Below, piece by piece: positions 28,286 to 38,800 of a stretch of 64,000 nucleotides of DNA. The notes under the pieces were generated by a model. It saw only the letters and a program-made list of their open reading frames with translations, was not told the DNA's origin and searched no databases. A program made the position numbers and the translations under genes. This DNA is from Flavobacterium sp. H122. Lineage in GTDB: Bacteria; Bacteroidota; Bacteroidia; Flavobacteriales; Flavobacteriaceae. Each line of letters begins with the position of its first letter. Position 1 is the first letter of the stretch. The stretch covers positions 1,118 through 65,117 of the forward strand of contig NZ_SJZD01000010.1 of NCBI RefSeq assembly GCF_004959765.1. The letters run 5' to 3'.

Positions 28286-31200
28286 TTATTTCTTGGAAAA
28301 TTTCTTAGAAATAGATTTCTGTCCGTCATTAATTTCCAAAACATACACTCCGGAAGCTAAATTTGCCACATTGATTTCGTTGCTTAACTTACCTGATTCC
28401 AATTCCTGTCCTTTTAAATCAAATATTTTATATGAAGCATTGCTGTTTTCCATAGAAGAAATATTTAAAATATCTTCAACTGGATTAGGGTACATTACTA
28501 TTTCAAAAGAAGCGTTTTCTTTAGAATTAATTGCCGCAGAAGGCATTGCAGCAGCTCCAATGTTTACCGTATAATCTTCAACCTCTCCATAAGAAAAAGT
28601 TTCACAAGCTGTAGATGTTGCATTATATTTCATTTGAACACGCATTCTTGTCTGACCTGCTAAAGCTGTTGTAGGAACTGTGAAAGTTGCTGTCAAATTT
28701 GCTGAACTTGTTGAAGAAGTTGCTGCAACTTTTTCTGTAGATTCGAAAGTTCCATTTTGATTGTAATCAATCCATACTGACCAATATTCAGAATATGCAC
28801 TGCCTGTGAAACCTGCACTGAAAGTAATCGTGTTCGAACCGTAAGGAACATTTCCAACCAGATTTGTAAAATCAGCGTAACCTGCATTAGCACCTGTAGT
28901 ATTTGTAATACCGCCTAATGCCACATAGTCAATATACTCATCAGCAACACTGTTTCCTTTTGAAGCACAGTAGGTAATAGAAACGGCAGAAGTTGTTACA
29001 TTTACTGCATTACTGTCTGCAGAAACATTTCCTGCTGCATCAATTGCTCTTACTGTAAACGAATACGTTGTTGAAGCAGCTAATCCTGTAACTGTTGCGC
29101 TGTTTGCAGTTGATGTCGCAACTAAAGTTGAACCACTGTAAATCCTGTATCCTGTAACTCCCACATTGTCAGTTGAAGCTGTCCAAGTTAGATTTGTTGA
29201 GCTCGATGTAGTTCCTGAAGCTGCTAAATTAGTTGGTGCTGAAGGTGCCTGCGCATCAGCTGTTGTGCTGATAGAAGCTCTCCAGATACCGCGTCCATAT
29301 GTTGCAGCTGTAATATTATTATCCACGTAATTAATATCTAAATCGGTAACCGGTACGTTAGGTAAGTTGTTATCAAAAGGTTCCCATGAAGCTAAACTGT
29401 CATCTTTATAATAAACTCCTAAAGAAGTTCCTAGATATAAAGGATTTAAAGGATCATTAGCTTGGTGTACTATTACATTTTTACCTATTGATGGTAAACC
29501 ATTACTCATACTTGTAAATGTAGCACCTGTATCCGTTGATTTGTAGACTAATCCCGAAGTTCCCTGAGTAACTGCATATAGTATTGAACCATTTGAAGAA
29601 TGAACACGGATATCTTTTACAGTAGCCGGGAACGTATAAATTAAAGCAAATGTAACTCCTTTATCAGTACTTCTGTATAGCTTTGCAGCATCAGTTGCAT
29701 ACATGATATTGTTGTTTGAAGGATCTACAATAAGATTTTCCAGATTACTTGAAAAAGTTGTTGTACTTCCTACCCATGAAGTTCCATTAAGTCTGTACAC
29801 TTTGGTATATCCGCCAAAAACCTCACCTGCTGCATTAATTGCCAATGGTGTTACCCAGTTTCCGGTTGCCGGACCTGTTACTGTTGAAGTCAGACTGTTA
29901 CCTCCATTTGTTGTTATATACAAATTAGAACCACTTTGTATGAAGCCATAGTATTTACTGCTGTTATTAGGATCCACACCAGTATCCATACCATCAGCTC
30001 CATAATAATTTTTCCACTGATTACCGCTGTATGCATAACCTCCATTGTCCTGTAAACCACCTACCATATTAGCTGATGATTGTTTTGAAACCGCAATTTT
30101 ATAGAACTGACCTATCTGCAGACCTGTGGTTAAACTTGAAAAAGAAGCACCGTTATCAGAAGAAACGTAAATACCTCCATCACTTCCACAGTATAGCTTA
30201 TTTCCATAGTATCTTAAGAAGTGGATGTCAGCATGTGTATACGTTGCAGATGTAGGAGAACTCCAGCTGTTTACTTTAGTAAAAGAAGTTCCTCCATTAG
30301 TACTTTTCCAAACATTTAAACATCCTGTAAAAACTAATTCCGCATTTGTAGTGGATACTGCTAATGCCATATCATACCATGCCTGAGTTGATTCAAAAAT
30401 ATCAGTAGTCGAGCTTGTTTTTGTAAAAGAAGTTCCGCTGTTTGTTGAACGGTACAGTCCTTGAAAACCGTTTCCTGTAGTAGCACTTAAAACATAAACA
30501 TACGCTGCGTTTGCCGGTGTAACATCTATTGCCAGACGGCCGGAACTAGCCGGTAATCCCGAAGTCACTGCTGCAAATGTTGTTCCTCCGTCTGTAGATT
30601 TGTAAAACGCCGAAGGTGTAACCGCGTAAATAGTATTAGGATCACCCGGTTTCAGCTTCATATCTTTAATATTACCGCTTAAAACATTAGTCCATGCGAC
30701 ACCGGCATTAGTCGTTTTATATAATCCGGCGCTGGTTGCCACCCATAAAACATTTGGATTGGTAGGGTGGATAAAAATTTCAGATGCTCTTGTTGATGTA
30801 TTGCTGAAAGTAAGACCTGTAGTGTTCCAGGTTGCGCCGCCGTCAGTTGATTTTAATACACCAATAGAATATGTATCACCTGCATCTTTATCACCTGTTG
30901 CAATGTAAATTGTATTAGAATTGGTAGGATCTGTTACAATTCCGGAAACACCTATCTGTGGTAACTGATCCGACATAGGTGTCCAGCTAGAACCTGCATT
31001 TGTAGATTTCCAGATACCACCAGCCGGTGTACCCACATATAAAACACTTGAATTGTTAGGATCCACATAAACCATATTAACCCTTCCCTGACCCGCAGAC
31101 CATGAACCTGTGATAGTATGTGAAAATGGTCCTACCGGCTGCCAGTTAGCTATTTTTGCTGTCAAACTGGTTCTGGTATTTTTTGCTTTCTTTTTTGATT

Positions 31201-31510
31201 TCCAGGCATTCCATGTTTCATCAGGAGTAATTAAAGTTCCATCAGGATGGACATTATTTCTCCAGTAATATTCCCAACGCATAAAGGGTTTATAACCCGA
31301 ACCCTTCTTGTTTTTATCATGTTTTGACCAGTAGGTATCAAAAGATTTAACCATATCATCAATGGTAATTTCTTTTCCCTTTGCTTCTTTCGAAGCATCA
31401 TTCATCCATGGTGCTTCGGTGTTAAACTGTGCCGAGACTTTTCCAGGTATTAAAGTAACAATACCTATAGCCATTAAAGAAGTAATTTTTCTTAATGTTT
31501 TAGTTTTCAT
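28286..31510 (-). CDS. Secreted sortilin/BNR-repeat beta-propeller protein with FN3, GEVED and T9SS domains
   Basis: Large secreted protein of 1074 residues. After a signal peptide (about 1-27) and a linker, residues about 130-750 hold many VPS10/BNR-type repeats. Asp-box-like motifs recur, such as STDGGATW, STNAGSSW and SSDNGASF, forming beta-propellers. An FN3 domain (about 753-840), a GEVED domain (about 845-983, with WSVWIDYNQNGTFE and GEVEDYTVN) and a T9SS sorting domain (about 1003-1074, ending SKKFSKK) follow. No catalytic residues are recognised. Glycan or protein binding on the surface is inferred from the fold. It lies in a row of secreted proteases on the same strand. Confidence 0.9.
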   Translation of the reverse strand: MKTKTLRKITSLMAIGIVTLIPGKVSAQFNTEAPWMNDASKEAKGKEITIDDMVKSFDTYWSKHDKNKKGSGYKPFMRWEYYWRNNVHPDGTLITPDETWNAWKSKKKAKNTRTSLTAKIANWQPVGPFSHTITGSWSAGQGRVNMVYVDPNNSSVLYVGTPAGGIWKSTNAGSSWTPMSDQLPQIGVSGIVTDPTNSNTIYIATGDKDAGDTYSIGVLKSTDGGATWNTTGLTFSNTSTRASEIFIHPTNPNVLWVATSAGLYKTTNAGVAWTNVLSGNIKDMKLKPGDPNTIYAVTPSAFYKSTDGGTTFAAVTSGLPASSGRLAIDVTPANAAYVYVLSATTGNGFQGLYRSTNSGTSFTKTSSTTDIFESTQAWYDMALAVSTTNAELVFTGCLNVWKSTNGGTSFTKVNSWSSPTSATYTHADIHFLRYYGNKLYCGSDGGIYVSSDNGASFSSLTTGLQIGQFYKIAVSKQSSANMVGGLQDNGGYAYSGNQWKNYYGADGMDTGVDPNNSSKYYGFIQSGSNLYITTNGGNSLTSTVTGPATGNWVTPLAINAAGEVFGGYTKVYRLNGTSWVGSTTTFSSNLENLIVDPSNNNIMYATDAAKLYRSTDKGVTFALIYTFPATVKDIRVHSSNGSILYAVTQGTSGLVYKSTDTGATFTSMSNGLPSIGKNVIVHQANDPLNPLYLGTSLGVYYKDDSLASWEPFDNNLPNVPVTDLDINYVDNNITAATYGRGIWRASISTTADAQAPSAPTNLAASGTTSSSTNLTWTASTDNVGVTGYRIYSGSTLVATSTANSATVTGLAASTTYSFTVRAIDAAGNVSADSNAVNVTTSAVSITYCASKGNSVADEYIDYVALGGITNTTGANAGYADFTNLVGNVPYGSNTITFSAGFTGSAYSEYWSVWIDYNQNGTFESTEKVAATSSTSSANLTATFTVPTTALAGQTRMRVQMKYNATSTACETFSYGEVEDYTVNIGAAAMPSAAINSKENASFEIVMYPNPVEDILNISSMENSNASYKIFDLKGQELESGKLSNEINVANLASGVYVLEINDGQKSISKKFSKK
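28560..29250 (-). repeat. FN3-GEVED coding module, copy 1 (BNR protein)
   Basis: Segment encoding one FN3 domain and one DYVALGG-type GEVED domain, about 690 bases. It is very similar to 31868-32560 and 36165-36860, with differences scattered and mostly at third codon positions. Boundaries are approximate. Confidence 0.8.
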
Positions 31511-31546
31511 TATAGTTAATTATTGATTAAAATTAAATTTTATAAA

Positions 31547-31569
31547 AGAGACCGAATTTATCGGTCCCT
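31547..31569 (-). terminator. Terminator of the S8 peptidase gene
   Basis: In the minus-strand RNA AGGGACCGA pairs with UCGGUCUCU (one G-U) around a five-base loop, followed by UUUUAU. It starts 11 bases after the stop codon. Confidence 0.78.
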
Positions 31570-31580
31570 TTTTAAGCTGC

Positions 31581-34500
31581 TTATTTTTTAGAAAATTTCT
31601 TGGAAATTGATTTTTGACCGTCATTAACTTCTAAAATATACATTCCGGAAGCTAAATCAGAAACGTTGATTCCCTGTTGGTTTAATTTACCTGATTTTAA
31701 AGGTTGTCCCATCAAATTGAAAATTCTGTAAGAAACACTTCTGTTATCAAGCATTGCTATATTCAAGGTAGTCTGCGCCGGGTTAGGATACATTACTAAA
31801 TCAAATACATTGGATTCATTGGTTATTTCTTCACCTGAATTTAATCCTGTAAGACCAGAAGCACCAATATTTACTGTATAATCTTCAACTTCACCATACG
31901 AAAATGTTTCACAAGCTGTAGAAGTTGCATTATATTTCATTTGAACTCTCATTCTTGTTTGTCCTGCTAAAGCAGTTGTTGGAACCGTAAATGTACTTGT
32001 TAAATTAGTTGAAGAAGATGAAGAACCTGTTACTACTTTTTCAGTTGTTTCAAAAGTTCCATTTTGGTTGTAATCAATCCATACCGACCAGTACTCTGTA
32101 TAAGCAGATCCTGTAAAACCAGCACTGAAAGTGATTGTATTAGAACCATAAGGTACATTCCCCACTAAATTTGTAAAGTTACCGTAACCAGCATTTGCAC
32201 CTGTTGCATTTGCAATACCTCCTAATGCCACATAATCAATATACTCGTCAGCTACACTATTCCCTTTAGATTCACAATAAGTAATTGTACCGGAAGTAAT
32301 CACATTCACCACATTACTTGAAGCAGATACATTTCCTGCGGCATCTTTAGCTTTTACCGAGAACGTATAAGCAGTAGCCACTGTTAAGCCGGTAACTGTA
32401 TAAGAAGTTGAAGTAACAGTTGCTTTTAAAACAGCACCTTGATAAACATCGTATCCTGTTACACCAACGTTGTCAGTTGAAGCTGTCCACGATAATACAG
32501 TTGATACAGCTGTAGTTCCAGAAGCTGCCAAACTTGTTGGAGCTGTTGGTGCAATAGTATCTGCTGATTCTGCTACTAAATTAACAGTATAATCCTCAAC
32601 CTCACCATAAGAAATTGTCTCACATTGTGTAGGAATTCCATTGTATTTCATTGAAACTCTCATTCTTGTTGACCCAGTAACCGCAGTTGTTGGTACTGTA
32701 AAGCTTCCTGCAGCCGGTGTAGTTGTAGAAGCTGCTTTGCTCCATACCAATTCACCTGCATCATTAAAATCTTTATCGTTATTTAAGTCAATCCAAACTG
32801 CGTAACCTTCAGGATAAGTTGAACCAGTCCATGTAGGTGTCACAGTAATTGCAGTTGCACTTCCTTTAGTTACATTTGTAGAAAGACTTGTATAATCTGA
32901 ATAACCTGTTCCACCTGCAGAAGCATTGTTGATTGATCCAATTTGTACTCTTCCAATGTATTCATCAGCTACGCTGTTTCCTTTTGAAGCACAATAGACA
33001 GCCGTTTCTGATAACGTTGTTACACTTACTGAACTGCTAAGCGCCGAAAAATTACCTGCTGCATCTTTTGCTCTTACTGTAAATGTATAAGTCGTAGCAG
33101 GAGATAAACTTCCAACTACAATAGAAGTTGCCGTTGAAGAACCAATTAAAGTTCCTCCCTGAAAAATATCATAACCGGTTACCCCCACATTATCTGTAGA
33201 TGCAGTCCAGGTCAGGTTTGTCGATGTTGTTGTAGTTCCTGATGCTGCCAATCCTGTTGGAACAGTTGGAGCAATAGTATCTGTTGCTGTAGATGTTGTA
33301 AAGTTTACAGAAGAAGAGAAAGCAGAAGCTGTTCCTCCTGAACATAAACTTCTAACCTGTGCCTCATACGCTGTGCCTGCTGTCAATCCTGACAATACAG
33401 TTGATGCAGAAGGAGAAGCTACCGTAGACCATGTTGCTGCTGCAGTTTCTTTGTATCTTACTTCGTATGTAGCATTAGGCACAGAAGACCAATTTACTGT
33501 TGAAGAATTAGAAGTCACTGATGTTACATTAACTCCTGTTGGAACTGTTGCACTGCATGTTGCATTGTTGGTAATACCACTTACAACCAAACTGTAATTC
33601 TGACTGCCGCCCGTTAAACTGCCCTTGTGGGTAATTGTAATCGTATATTCACCCGAAGCTCCAGTCACTTCAACTCTTTCAAAGGGGTCTTTTGTATTAT
33701 CCCCTAAACCATTTGCATTAACTCCTGTTAATCTCCATGGCAGATATGTAGTTCCTGATTTTGAAATTCTTATATCCAAATCATTTACTAATTTTGCAGT
33801 ACCTGAATTTAATAAGGTACCTGAAGTTCCTGCCGGATCAGTCCAGCATATAGACGCGATCAGTTTATTAACTCCATCACTGTTTACATTAAGAGTATAC
33901 GTTTGTCCCGGCTGTAAAGTAAGTTCGTTAATTATTGTTGATGTTCCCTTTGTTGAAATAGCCTGTGCAGCTTTTTTGGCATTTAAAAGACCCCATCCAA
34001 AAATTGCATCAGGTCCGCTTGCTCCGGCATCATCGGCAGTATGAAGTGCCAATCCCTTTAAAGTAGCCGATTTCATATATAAGCCGTTCAAACTGTTATA
34101 ATGCTGCTGCAGTAATAATAATGTTCCTGTTACATTAGGTGATGCCATTGACGTACCGCTAATCGTACCGTAAGCACTGTCACTGGTTTCATAACTTGAA
34201 TATACACTTGTACCGTTTCCTGTAATATCAGGCTTGATCCGTAAATCATCTGTGGGCCCTTGGCTGCTGCTTGAATTAATAGTCACCGATACTAAATTTC
34301 CATTTGTATCTATATTGGCATCATTAGCATTAGCAACTACCAGGTTGTTTTTTGAAGTTGCATGTCCGGTTAATTTATCATATTGCGGAAAGCTTGAATT
34401 TAAAGGAGAACCATTATAACTAGTCGACCCGTCATTACCTGCCGCCACGACCATTAAATAATAAGGAGCGTTATATAATAAATTATCCCAGTCTCTTGAA

Positions 34501-35213
34501 TCGTCAATATAAGCACCAAAATAATAGTCCTCTACCAAATCTGAACGGTATCCGTAAGAATGGTTGGATAATAACATTCCGTTTGATGCCGCAGTTGTTG
34601 CCTCGGATAAATCGTTATTCCACATATAACCTCTTACTCTGGATTGCGGTGCCATTCCTTTAGCATTTGCAGTAAACCCGGAAGCAGTTATAGTTCCTGT
34701 TACGTGGGCTGCATGAAAGTTAAGTTTGGTTCCTCCTTCTGATGCAGCATCCTCAACAGTAACTCTGTTAGTCCCTCCGGTTCCGTCATATTCCTGATGC
34801 GAAACTCTGGCATGACCGCCATCCCATACATAAGCAGTCATATTCTGCCCGTTTAGATTAAGTCCTAAACTTCCGCCTGTGTGCAAATGATTTGCTCTGG
34901 TAGATTTTGCGGCGGCAACGTTAAAGGTTCTGTAATAAATGGGTTTGCCATTAACAATTTTTTGAAGTTCTGCAAAACCTCCATCAGTTAATTTTAAAGT
35001 TAAAGGCAAATTGTTTTTTTGAGCAAAATCGACAGCCTCTTCTTTTTGCTTTCTTTCTTTTGCTAAAAATTCCCTGGAAAGATTGGTAATTTTTTCCTTG
35101 TTGTAACCCGAAGATATTTTTGCTCTTTCAGTTGGAGTTTGCGCATAAATTTCAAATCCAGTTGACAGAGCACAAAATACAAGGAAGCCTTGAAAAATTG
35201 TGTTCTTTTTCAT
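31581..35213 (-). CDS. Secreted S8 (subtilisin-like) serine protease with FN3/GEVED modules and T9SS domain
   Basis: Extracellular endopeptidase of 1210 residues with a signal peptide (1-24, EIYAQ). The subtilase domain (about 110-460) has a full triad: Asp131 in YVWDGGHARVSH, His170 in HAAHVTGT and Ser355 in GTSMASPNVTG. A beta-rich domain (about 465-555, QTYTLNV...) resembles the proprotein-convertase-like P domain region. Then come FN3 (554-634), FN3 (644-734), GEVED (738-876, GRVQ type), FN3 (884-971), GEVED (977-1115, DYVALGG type) and the T9SS sorting domain (about 1138-1210). Its promoter and leader match those of the two M4 genes. Confidence 0.95.
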   Translation of the reverse strand: MKKNTIFQGFLVFCALSTGFEIYAQTPTERAKISSGYNKEKITNLSREFLAKERKQKEEAVDFAQKNNLPLTLKLTDGGFAELQKIVNGKPIYYRTFNVAAAKSTRANHLHTGGSLGLNLNGQNMTAYVWDGGHARVSHQEYDGTGGTNRVTVEDAASEGGTKLNFHAAHVTGTITASGFTANAKGMAPQSRVRGYMWNNDLSEATTAASNGMLLSNHSYGYRSDLVEDYYFGAYIDDSRDWDNLLYNAPYYLMVVAAGNDGSTSYNGSPLNSSFPQYDKLTGHATSKNNLVVANANDANIDTNGNLVSVTINSSSSQGPTDDLRIKPDITGNGTSVYSSYETSDSAYGTISGTSMASPNVTGTLLLLQQHYNSLNGLYMKSATLKGLALHTADDAGASGPDAIFGWGLLNAKKAAQAISTKGTSTIINELTLQPGQTYTLNVNSDGVNKLIASICWTDPAGTSGTLLNSGTAKLVNDLDIRISKSGTTYLPWRLTGVNANGLGDNTKDPFERVEVTGASGEYTITITHKGSLTGGSQNYSLVVSGITNNATCSATVPTGVNVTSVTSNSSTVNWSSVPNATYEVRYKETAAATWSTVASPSASTVLSGLTAGTAYEAQVRSLCSGGTASAFSSSVNFTTSTATDTIAPTVPTGLAASGTTTTSTNLTWTASTDNVGVTGYDIFQGGTLIGSSTATSIVVGSLSPATTYTFTVRAKDAAGNFSALSSSVSVTTLSETAVYCASKGNSVADEYIGRVQIGSINNASAGGTGYSDYTSLSTNVTKGSATAITVTPTWTGSTYPEGYAVWIDLNNDKDFNDAGELVWSKAASTTTPAAGSFTVPTTAVTGSTRMRVSMKYNGIPTQCETISYGEVEDYTVNLVAESADTIAPTAPTSLAASGTTAVSTVLSWTASTDNVGVTGYDVYQGAVLKATVTSTSYTVTGLTVATAYTFSVKAKDAAGNVSASSNVVNVITSGTITYCESKGNSVADEYIDYVALGGIANATGANAGYGNFTNLVGNVPYGSNTITFSAGFTGSAYTEYWSVWIDYNQNGTFETTEKVVTGSSSSSTNLTSTFTVPTTALAGQTRMRVQMKYNATSTACETFSYGEVEDYTVNIGASGLTGLNSGEEITNESNVFDLVMYPNPAQTTLNIAMLDNRSVSYRIFNLMGQPLKSGKLNQQGINVSDLASGMYILEVNDGQKSISKKFSKK
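31868..32560 (-). repeat. FN3-GEVED module, DYVALGG type (S8 gene)
   Basis: Encodes FN3-3 and the second GEVED domain of the S8 protease. The GEVED part is almost identical in protein sequence to those at 28560-29250 and 36165-36860. Approximate boundaries. Confidence 0.8.
32585..33290 (-). repeat. FN3-GEVED module, GRVQ type (S8 gene)
   Basis: Encodes FN3-2 and the first GEVED domain, with the variant core GRVQIGSINNAS and WIDLNNDKDFNDAGELVW. It is closely matched by 36885-37580 in the long M4 gene. Approximate boundaries. Confidence 0.8.
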
Positions 35214-35827
35214 GGTTAATTAGGTTTGGTTAGGTTAATATTTGTTTATTTGATTTTTGAAATCGATGCGAATTTAGCTTTTTTTTGTAAGTATTTAACA
35301 AAATTTTAATCATCCATTAACCGTTTAATAATAATACTGTAAAAACCCCTGATTTTATTACCGTTCACATTTTTATTGTAATTTGTTAAAAATCAAACAT
35401 TTACAAAATATAATTTTTAAACCCATATTATTTCATGCCGAATAGTCTAAATAAATTCTATCGTTTGCTGCAATTTGGGTCTGTTTCCGATTTAGTTTTT
35501 CCTACAAAATTAATTTCAGTTTTAAAAAGCAAATCAAGCTGTTTTAAACCTGTTGGAAAAAAACTTTACCGGAACCATTTTCTTTATATAATACCCAAAC
35601 AGTATATATAAAATTCTATTACGGTTAAGGTTTCCGCTTCCATAACTCTTTCAGTTAATTAATACAACTTTGATTTTGACTCCTTGCTTTCTTTCAGATT
35701 TAAAACTGAATAGAATAATTATATTGGAAAACGAACAATAGCTTTCGGGGAATTTAAAATCTTTGAGAAAATCATTTATAGTTCTAATATCAGTTGTTAT
35801 ACATCGGAACATATTATAAAATAAAAA
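35214..35827. other. Long AT-rich intergenic region without recognisable gene
   Basis: Over 600 bases between the S8 gene start and the terminator of the long M4 gene. The first 90 bases carry the S8 promoter and leader. The remainder is AT-rich, with no ORF of coding character, no tRNA and no convincing hairpin. Confidence 0.5.
35269..35301 (-). promoter_or_regulatory. Promoter of the S8 peptidase gene
   Basis: On the minus strand TTG at 35301-35299 within TTTTGTTAAATACTTACAAA, a 22-base spacer and TAAATTCG at 35276-35269 (one mismatch to TAnnTTTG). The 12-base leader motif ATTAACCTAACC (35239-35228) lies just before the ATG. The same arrangement precedes the long M4 gene. Confidence 0.55.
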
Positions 35828-35853
35828 AGGCTGTCCTAAAACAAGGACAGCCT
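35828..35853 (-). terminator. Terminator of the long M4 peptidase gene
   Basis: Ten-base perfect stem aggctgtcct / aggacagcct with a six-base loop and a U-rich tail on the minus strand, 27 bases after the stop. Confidence 0.85.
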
Positions 35854-35879
35854 CTTCTTATTAAAATAAAAGCGTGTTT

Positions 35880-38800
35880 TTATTTCTTGGAAAATTTCTT
35901 GGAAATAGATTTTTGGCCATCATTAACTTCCAAAATATACATTCCAGACGCTAAATCAGAAACATTAATTTCCTGTTGATTCAATTTACCAGCTTTTAAA
36001 GACTGCCCCATTAAATTAAATATTTTATAAGACGCGCTTCTGTTGTCTAACATTGAAACATTTAAAATTGTTTCGGCAGGATTTGGATACATTACTAAAT
36101 CAAACACATTTGATTCGTTAGAAATAGCATCACCCGCTGCAATCGCTGCAATTGCAGTTGAACCAATATTCACAGTATAGTCTTCTACTTCACCGTATGA
36201 GAAAGTCTCACAAGCTGTAGAGGTAGAACCATATTTCATTTGAACTCTCATTCTGGTTTGACCTGCTAAAGCAGTTGTAGGAACTGTGAAAGTACCTGTC
36301 AAGTTACCTGAACTAGAAGAAGAACCTGAAGTTACTTTTTCAGTTGTTTCAAAAGTTCCATTCTGATTGTAATCAATCCAAACTGACCAATATTCAGTAT
36401 AAGCAGAACCTGTAAATCCAGCGCTGAATGTGATTGTATTTGATCCGTAAGGTACATTACCTACTAAGTTTGTAAAGTTACCGTAACCAGCATTAGCTCC
36501 AGTTGTGTTTACAATACCTCCTAATGCTACATAATCGATATATTCGTCTGCTACACTATTACCTTTAGAAGTACAGTATGTTACAGTAGTTCCAGAAGTT
36601 GTTACGTTTACAACATTACTTGAAGCTGAAACATTACCAGCTGCGTCTTTTGCTTTTACTGAGAAAGAATAAGCTGTTGAAGCTGTCAATCCTGTTACTG
36701 TATAAGAAGTTGAAGCGACAGTAGCTAAAAGTGTAGAACCTTGATATACATCATACCCCGTAACTCCCACATTATCAGTAGAAGCCGTCCATGATAAAGT
36801 TGTTGAAGAAGAAGTTGTTCCAGAAGCTGCTAAGTTAGCCGGAGTAGTTGGAGCTGTAGTGTCTGCAGAACCAGCTACTAAGTTAACTGTATAATCTTCA
36901 ACTTCACCATATGAAAACGCTTCACATTGTGTAGGAATTGCGTTGTATTTCATAGAAACTCTCATTCTTGTTGTACCTGTGACAGCAGTTGTTGGCACAG
37001 TGAAACTTCCTGAAACAGGAGTAGTTGTAGAAGCTGCTTTGCTCCATACTAATTCACCTGCATCATCAAAATCTTTATCATTATTTAAGTCAATCCAAAC
37101 TGCATATCCTTCAGCATAAGAAGAACCTGTCCATGTTGGTGTAACTGTAATTGCAGTAGTACTTCCTTTGGTAACATTTGTAGAAAGACTTGTAAAATCT
37201 GTATAACCAGTTCCTCCAGTAGAAGCATTGTTGATTGAACCAACCTGAACTCTTCCAATATATTCGTCAGCTACGCTGTTCCCTTTTGAAGCACAGTAAG
37301 TAGCAGTTGCAGCTGCAGTTGTAACGCTCACCGCATTGCTTGCTGCTGATAAATTACCTGCTGCATCTTTTGCTTTAACAGTAAATGAATAAGTTGTTGA
37401 AGCTGTTAATCCTGTAGCTGTATAAGTAGTTCCTGCAACAGTACCTAATAAAGTTGTTCCACTGTAAATGTTATATCCTGTTACACCAACATTATCAGTA
37501 GAAGCTGTCCAAGATAAATTAGTAGATGTAGATGTAGTTCCTGAAGCGGCTAAGCTTGTTGGAGCTGTTGGAGCTGTAGTATCTGAAGAACCTCCAGAAT
37601 AAGCAGTACCAACACCTACTGCATACCATGCATTTGTAGTAGCTATCTCTTCAGCTGAACCTGCACCATATAGTTCTACAGCTGACTGAATTGAGTACGT
37701 TCTTGCATTAGCAAAAGTTGAATTAGCTGATAAATAATTAGCTTCTGTACGATAAGCAATTTTAGCTGCTTTATCTACTGTAATTCCTGTCACATTAAAA
37801 GCATTTCCTAAATCATTTGTCCCTGATTTCCCTACTGATAGAATATAAAACCAGTGGTTTAAAACCCCTGAGTTTGTATGTACACCACAATAATCATTAG
37901 ATTGTGTAGGTGTACAGTTTGGGTTAATCCAGTAAGTTCCTCCGTAAGTATCTGGTTGACCTTCAGCATTTGGATTACTCATTGATCTCAATGCCACATG
38001 TCCAGATCGCATTTCAATATCTTCTCCTATTAACCAAGGTTGCTTTGTTGGTGCTGCATAAAACTCAACACAAGCTGCCCAAATGTCTGAAAATCCTTCA
38101 TTCATTGCTCCAGATTCTTTTTGATAAGCAAGATCCGCTGTGTATGAACATACCGCATGACCTATTTCATGTGCCGCAACATCTAAAGAGGTTAACGCAT
38201 TAAAACCTCCTGTACCGCTACCATCTCCATATGTCATTCTAGAACCATCCCAATAAGCGTTGTTATAACTTGAGCTATAATGCACATAGCTATTGATTTT
38301 TGCTCCTGCATTATTATAACTATTTCTTGAATGTACCGTACTAAAATAATCATATGTTTTCTCTGCCCCCCAATGTGCATCTAATGCTGCATTGTCTTTA
38401 TTTGTGTTATTAAATTCGGCAGCTGTCCAATTATTATCTGCATCAGTAAAATTAACTGCTGATGAATAATTAGTACCTTTATTCATATTATATGTTTGCA
38501 TGCCTCCTCCTCTGGTATTGTCGTGCAAAATATAAGACGAACCACTTAACAAAGTTTGAATAGTTTGAGTTCCGCTATAGCGAGTAGCTGCATTTGCGGC
38601 AACAACTATTGAAGGCGATTTGAATAAATCTAAAGAATTTGTCTTTGTTATATTCTTACCATGACTATGTTCTCCTAAATGCTTAATAGTTGCATTGTAA
38701 AATAAAACTTGTCCTGATTGTGCATCAACATACACATCGCCTCTGCTTAATGGTTTTGAGGTATAGATATCGAATTTGTATGCTAATTTAACTGTATTGT

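Noticed and set aside
28560..37580. Repeated DNA in the secreted protease genes as an insertion sequence
   Set aside because: The repeats are in-frame protein modules with no terminal inverted repeats or transposase.
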